NCBI RefSeq assembly: GCF_036038375.1
Contig: NZ_CP107935.1
Span: forward strand, 6,572,001-6,636,000
Length of the DNA: 64,000 bases
From: Streptomyces sp. NBC_00414
GTDB taxonomy: Bacteria; Actinomycetota; Actinomycetes; Streptomycetales; Streptomycetaceae
Direction of reading: 5' to 3'
The notes under the pieces were generated by a model. That model saw only the letters and a program-made list of their open reading frames with translations. It was not told the origin of the DNA and did no database searches. The position numbers were made by a program, and so were the translations under genes. Positions 61,319 through 64,000 of the stretch are shown piece by piece. How positions within the stretch are numbered: position 1 is the first letter of the stretch; every line of letters starts with the position of its first letter.

Positions 61319-62926
61319 GTGGTGACCTTGGACGTACGGCCCCAGCTGCTCGACGCACTCTCCGCCTTGCGCGACCGTGTCGCCGCCGCACGCTTCCCGC
61401 TGCCCCTCACGGGGGCTCCCCGCGCGCGTGCCAACCGCGACGAACTGCTCGCGCAACTCGACGACTATCTCGTGCCCCGGTTGAGAGAACCCGAAGCACC
61501 CTTGCTCGCCGTGATCGGAGGATCGACCGGGGCGGGCAAGTCGACGCTGGTCAACTCCCTTGTGGGGCGGCGGGTCAGCGAGGCCGGGGTGCTCCGGCCC
61601 ACGACGCGTACTCCGGTGCTCGTGTGCCACCCGGAGGACCATCACTGGTTCAGCGGGATGCGCGTACTGCCCGACCTCACGCGCGTGTGGATGCCCCAAC
61701 AGGACGTCGACGACGATCCGCTGCTGCCCGGCGAGGACGGCATGCGCGTCCTGCGCATCGAGACCGCGGACACCCTTCCCCGGGGGCTCGCGCTCCTCGA
61801 CGCGCCCGACATCGACTCCCTGGTGGCCGGCAACCGGGTGCTTGCCGCCGAACTCATGTGCGCGGCGGACATCTGGGTGATGGTCACCACGGCGGCACGG
61901 TACGCCGACGCGGTGCCGTGGCATCTGCTGCGTACCGCCAAGGAGCATGACGCCACCCTCGTCACCGTGCTCGACCGGGTGCCCCACCAGGTGGTGTCCG
62001 AGGTCTCGCGTCAGTTCGGCGCGCTCCTGACCAAGGCGGGACTCGGCGATGTGCCCCGCTTCACCGTGCCCGAACTGCCCGAGTCCGCCTGGGGCGGGGG
62101 CCTGCTTCCGGCCACCGCCGTGGCGCCCCTGCGCGCCTGGCTGGCCCAGCAGGCCCAGGACCCGGGCGCCCGGCACCAGGCGATGGCGCGCACCGCGTAC
62201 GGGGCGCTCGACTCGCTCAAGTCGCGTATGCCCGAGCTCGCCAGTGCGGCCGCGGCCCAGTACGCCGCCGCGCTGCGCCTCACCGCGGCCGTCGACGGGG
62301 CGTACGACAGCGAGTACACGCGTCTGCGGGGCCGTCTGCAGGCCGGGGCGGTCCTGGCCGGGGGCGCGCTCAAACGGTGGCGCAGCTACCCGCTGGACTG
62401 CAGCGCCGGTGAACTGCTCGACGCGCTGGTCGAGAGCCTGGCCGCACTCCTGCTGTGCGCCGTCACCGCGGCCGACGAGCGCATCGACGAGGCGTGGCGG
62501 CGTGAACCCGCCTCGTGCGCCCCGGGGCTGACGGACCGCGTTCCTGCGCTGGAGAGCGCCGAGCACCGCATCGGGATGGCGGCTCGGCGCTGGCGCCGGA
62601 TGCTTGAGGAGTACGCGGAGGACGAGGTGCGTGCCCTGGAGAAGAGCGTCGCGCCGGACCCCGAGGTGGTGGCCGCGCTGGTCGCCACCGCGCTCCTGGG
62701 CGGCCGGCGGGCGCGGTCCGCGGGCGAGGGGCTCGCCGAGCGGATCGGCGCGCACGGCGCGCTGCGGCTGCGCGACAAGGGCGGCCGACTGCTCACCGAC
62801 TACCTCGACAAGGCGCTGCACAGCGAACGGGAGCGGCGGCTCGCACCGCTCGACGCGCTCGACGTACACCCCGAACCCCAGGCCGAACTCATCGCCGCGC
62901 TGTCGGTACTGCAGAAGGAGAGGTGA
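61319..62926 (+). CDS. YfjP/dynamin-like GTPase, first of a pair
   Basis: 535 residues from GTG 61319 (a second GTG follows at once; no clear SD). The G-domain starts near residue 60: G1 GGSTGAGKS (about 67-75), G2 TTRTPVLV, G3 'LLDAPDID', and a less standard G4 (TVLDRVP). The C-terminal half is a helical stalk-like region with 'LASAAAAQYAAALRLTAAVD' and a heptad-rich end. Dynamin-like proteins remodel membranes or control division septa. Its stop overlaps the next GTPase (GTGA), so the two are made together and may form a hetero-oligomer. Confidence 0.82.
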   Translation: MVTLDVRPQLLDALSALRDRVAAARFPLPLTGAPRARANRDELLAQLDDYLVPRLREPEAPLLAVIGGSTGAGKSTLVNSLVGRRVSEAGVLRPTTRTPVLVCHPEDHHWFSGMRVLPDLTRVWMPQQDVDDDPLLPGEDGMRVLRIETADTLPRGLALLDAPDIDSLVAGNRVLAAELMCAADIWVMVTTAARYADAVPWHLLRTAKEHDATLVTVLDRVPHQVVSEVSRQFGALLTKAGLGDVPRFTVPELPESAWGGGLLPATAVAPLRAWLAQQAQDPGARHQAMARTAYGALDSLKSRMPELASAAAAQYAAALRLTAAVDGAYDSEYTRLRGRLQAGAVLAGGALKRWRSYPLDCSAGELLDALVESLAALLLCAVTAADERIDEAWRREPASCAPGLTDRVPALESAEHRIGMAARRWRRMLEEYAEDEVRALEKSVAPDPEVVAALVATALLGGRRARSAGEGLAERIGAHGALRLRDKGGRLLTDYLDKALHSERERRLAPLDALDVHPEPQAELIAALSVLQKER

Positions 62927-64000
62927 CCGCGGTGACCGCCGTAACGGACCACACGGATCACGCGGACCAGCCGGGAGACGACGACGAGGAGCGTCAGCAA
63001 GGGGAGACGCGTCAGCACGGGGAGGGGCGTCAGGAACGGGAACGGGAGGGGCGTCGAGGACGGGAAGGGCGTCAGGAACGTGGGCACGCGCGCGTGGGGG
63101 ACGATTCCGTGACCGAGACTGGGACCGGCCTTGGGGACGCCCGCAAGGACCCGAGAGACGCGCGCAGGAAGGGTCCCGGCAGGGAGATCGTCCGCAAGGA
63201 GAAGGGCGATCGCGGTCCCGACGGCGCGGCGGACGTGGGCGTGGAGGCCGCCGTCACCGGCGGCAAGGGAGCCGCTGACGCCGCCTGTAGTAAGGAGGCC
63301 GCGGATCTGGGGGACTCGGCGGACTCGGTGGGTGCCTGGGACGACGGGCTGATCGCACGGCGCGTGTCGGCCACGGCCGAGGGGCAGGTCAGGCCCGTAC
63401 AGGAGACTGCCGTGGAGACCAGGCCGCCCGCGGTGGCTCCCCTCGCGTACGACGGGCCGCTGCGGTCCCGTCTCGACGCGCTGCGTGAACTGGTGGGGCT
63501 CTCCCGGACGCGGCTCGACAGCGGGACCCTGGCCGAGGCGGGACAGGTCCTGGACGAGGCCGCCGCGCGGCGCCGGCTCTCGGGGCAGCACACCGTGGTC
63601 GCCATCGCGGGCGCCACAGGCAGCGGCAAGTCGCAGCTCTTCAACGCGCTCGCCGGAGTGGCCATCTCGGAGACCGGGGTACGCAGGCCGACGACCGCCG
63701 CGCCCATCGCGTGCAGTTGGAGCGACGGCGCGGCCGGACTCATCGACCGGCTCGGCATTCCCGGGCGGTTGCGCCGCAGGCCGCTGCAGAGCGCCGAGGC
63801 GGAGGCGCAGTTGCGCGGGCTCGTCCTGGTGGACCTGCCCGACCACGACTCGGCGGCCGTCCAGCACCGGGAGCACGTGGACCGGATCCTCGCGCTCGTG
63901 GACGCCGTCATCTGGGTGGTCGACCCGGAGAAATACGCCGACGCAGTACTTCATGAGCGCTATCTGCGGCCCATGGCGGGCCACGCGGAAGTCACCTTCG
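62923..64000 (+). CDS. YfjP/dynamin-like GTPase, second of a pair (cut by window end)
   Basis: Starts at GTG 62923, overlapping the previous stop; about 359 codons are visible and the frame is still open at 64000. The first 170 residues are highly charged and disordered, with repeated (G)RQERE/GRREGRQERG-type units. Then follow a helical lead-in, G1 GATGSGKS near 229-236, G2 RRPTTAAPIA, G3 LVDLPDHD, and the start of the next strand (VIWVVDPEKYAD). It resembles the partner gene in the G-domain. The product is probably membrane-associated; the C-terminal part is unseen. Confidence 0.82.
   Translation, partial: MTAVTAVTDHTDHADQPGDDDEERQQGETRQHGEGRQEREREGRRGREGRQERGHARVGDDSVTETGTGLGDARKDPRDARRKGPGREIVRKEKGDRGPDGAADVGVEAAVTGGKGAADAACSKEAADLGDSADSVGAWDDGLIARRVSATAEGQVRPVQETAVETRPPAVAPLAYDGPLRSRLDALRELVGLSRTRLDSGTLAEAGQVLDEAAARRRLSGQHTVVAIAGATGSGKSQLFNALAGVAISETGVRRPTTAAPIACSWSDGAAGLIDRLGIPGRLRRRPLQSAEAEAQLRGLVLVDLPDHDSAAVQHREHVDRILALVDAVIWVVDPEKYADAVLHERYLRPMAGHAEVTF

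Overview
The window is actinobacterial and almost certainly Streptomyces. It has very high G+C, frequent GTG starts, stop/start overlaps inside operons, rodlins, chaplins, a MelC1/MelC2 tyrosinase pair, and the short GC-rich repeats seen at gene ends in this genus. From memory, the gene order (helicase, citrate synthase, copper ATPase and chaperone, inositol genes, rodlins, chaplins, polysaccharide genes, chaplin, melC1-melC2, chaplin) follows the S. coelicolor block around SCO2737 to SCO2699. I could not check that by search.

Layout. 0-5.3 kb: the end of a DUF574 methyltransferase, a SnoaL-like protein, a RecD2-type helicase and citrate synthase. 5.9-8.7 kb: a copper-efflux pair (copZ, copA on the minus strand) behind a CsoR-type operator. 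8.7-15.1 kb: oxidoreductases (two zinc alcohol dehydrogenases, two SDRs) with two TetR regulators, a small DNA-binding protein and an Imm5-like protein. 15.4-23.2 kb: inositol catabolism (TIM-barrel isomerase, iolC, a decayed iolB, iolD, mmsA), followed by an APC permease. 23.5-33.4 kb: a hydrolase-ABC ATPase fusion with its permease, a von Willebrand factor A lipoprotein, a GT-C membrane glycosyltransferase and an acyl-CoA synthetase.

33.5-57.6 kb is a cell-surface and aerial-hypha region. It starts with three rodlins, a short chaplin and a long sortase-anchored chaplin. Next come an FAD monooxygenase/ATP-grasp pair and a secreted GH26-like hydrolase. A nine-gene minus-strand operon (52036 down to 40860) then encodes a Wzx/Wzy-type exopolysaccharide machine: secreted DUF3344 protein, glycosyltransferase, initiating sugar transferase, polymerase, MurJ-like flippase, polysaccharide deacetylase, second glycosyltransferase, Wzz-like chain-length protein and a FemAB/BioF2-type acyltransferase. 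After that come a short chaplin, several small secreted proteins of unknown role, melC1-melC2 and another chaplin. Candidate sigma-BldN promoters precede one rodlin and the last chaplin, and a weaker one precedes another rodlin. The hydrophobic rodlet layer, an extracellular polysaccharide and melanin may therefore be built together.

57.8-64 kb: a Ser/Thr kinase, a VOC protein, a repeat-containing lipoprotein, tRNA-Arg(TCT) and two adjacent YfjP/dynamin-like GTPases, the second cut by the window end.

A 19-20 nt repeat (GGGGCGCGGGGAACKGCGC) fills most gene-end gaps between 3.5 and 29.5 kb. I saw no copy in the surface region or beyond. The items most worth a second look are the chaplin-flanked polysaccharide operon with its modifying enzymes, the iolB relic, the candidate operators, and the in-frame minisatellites.
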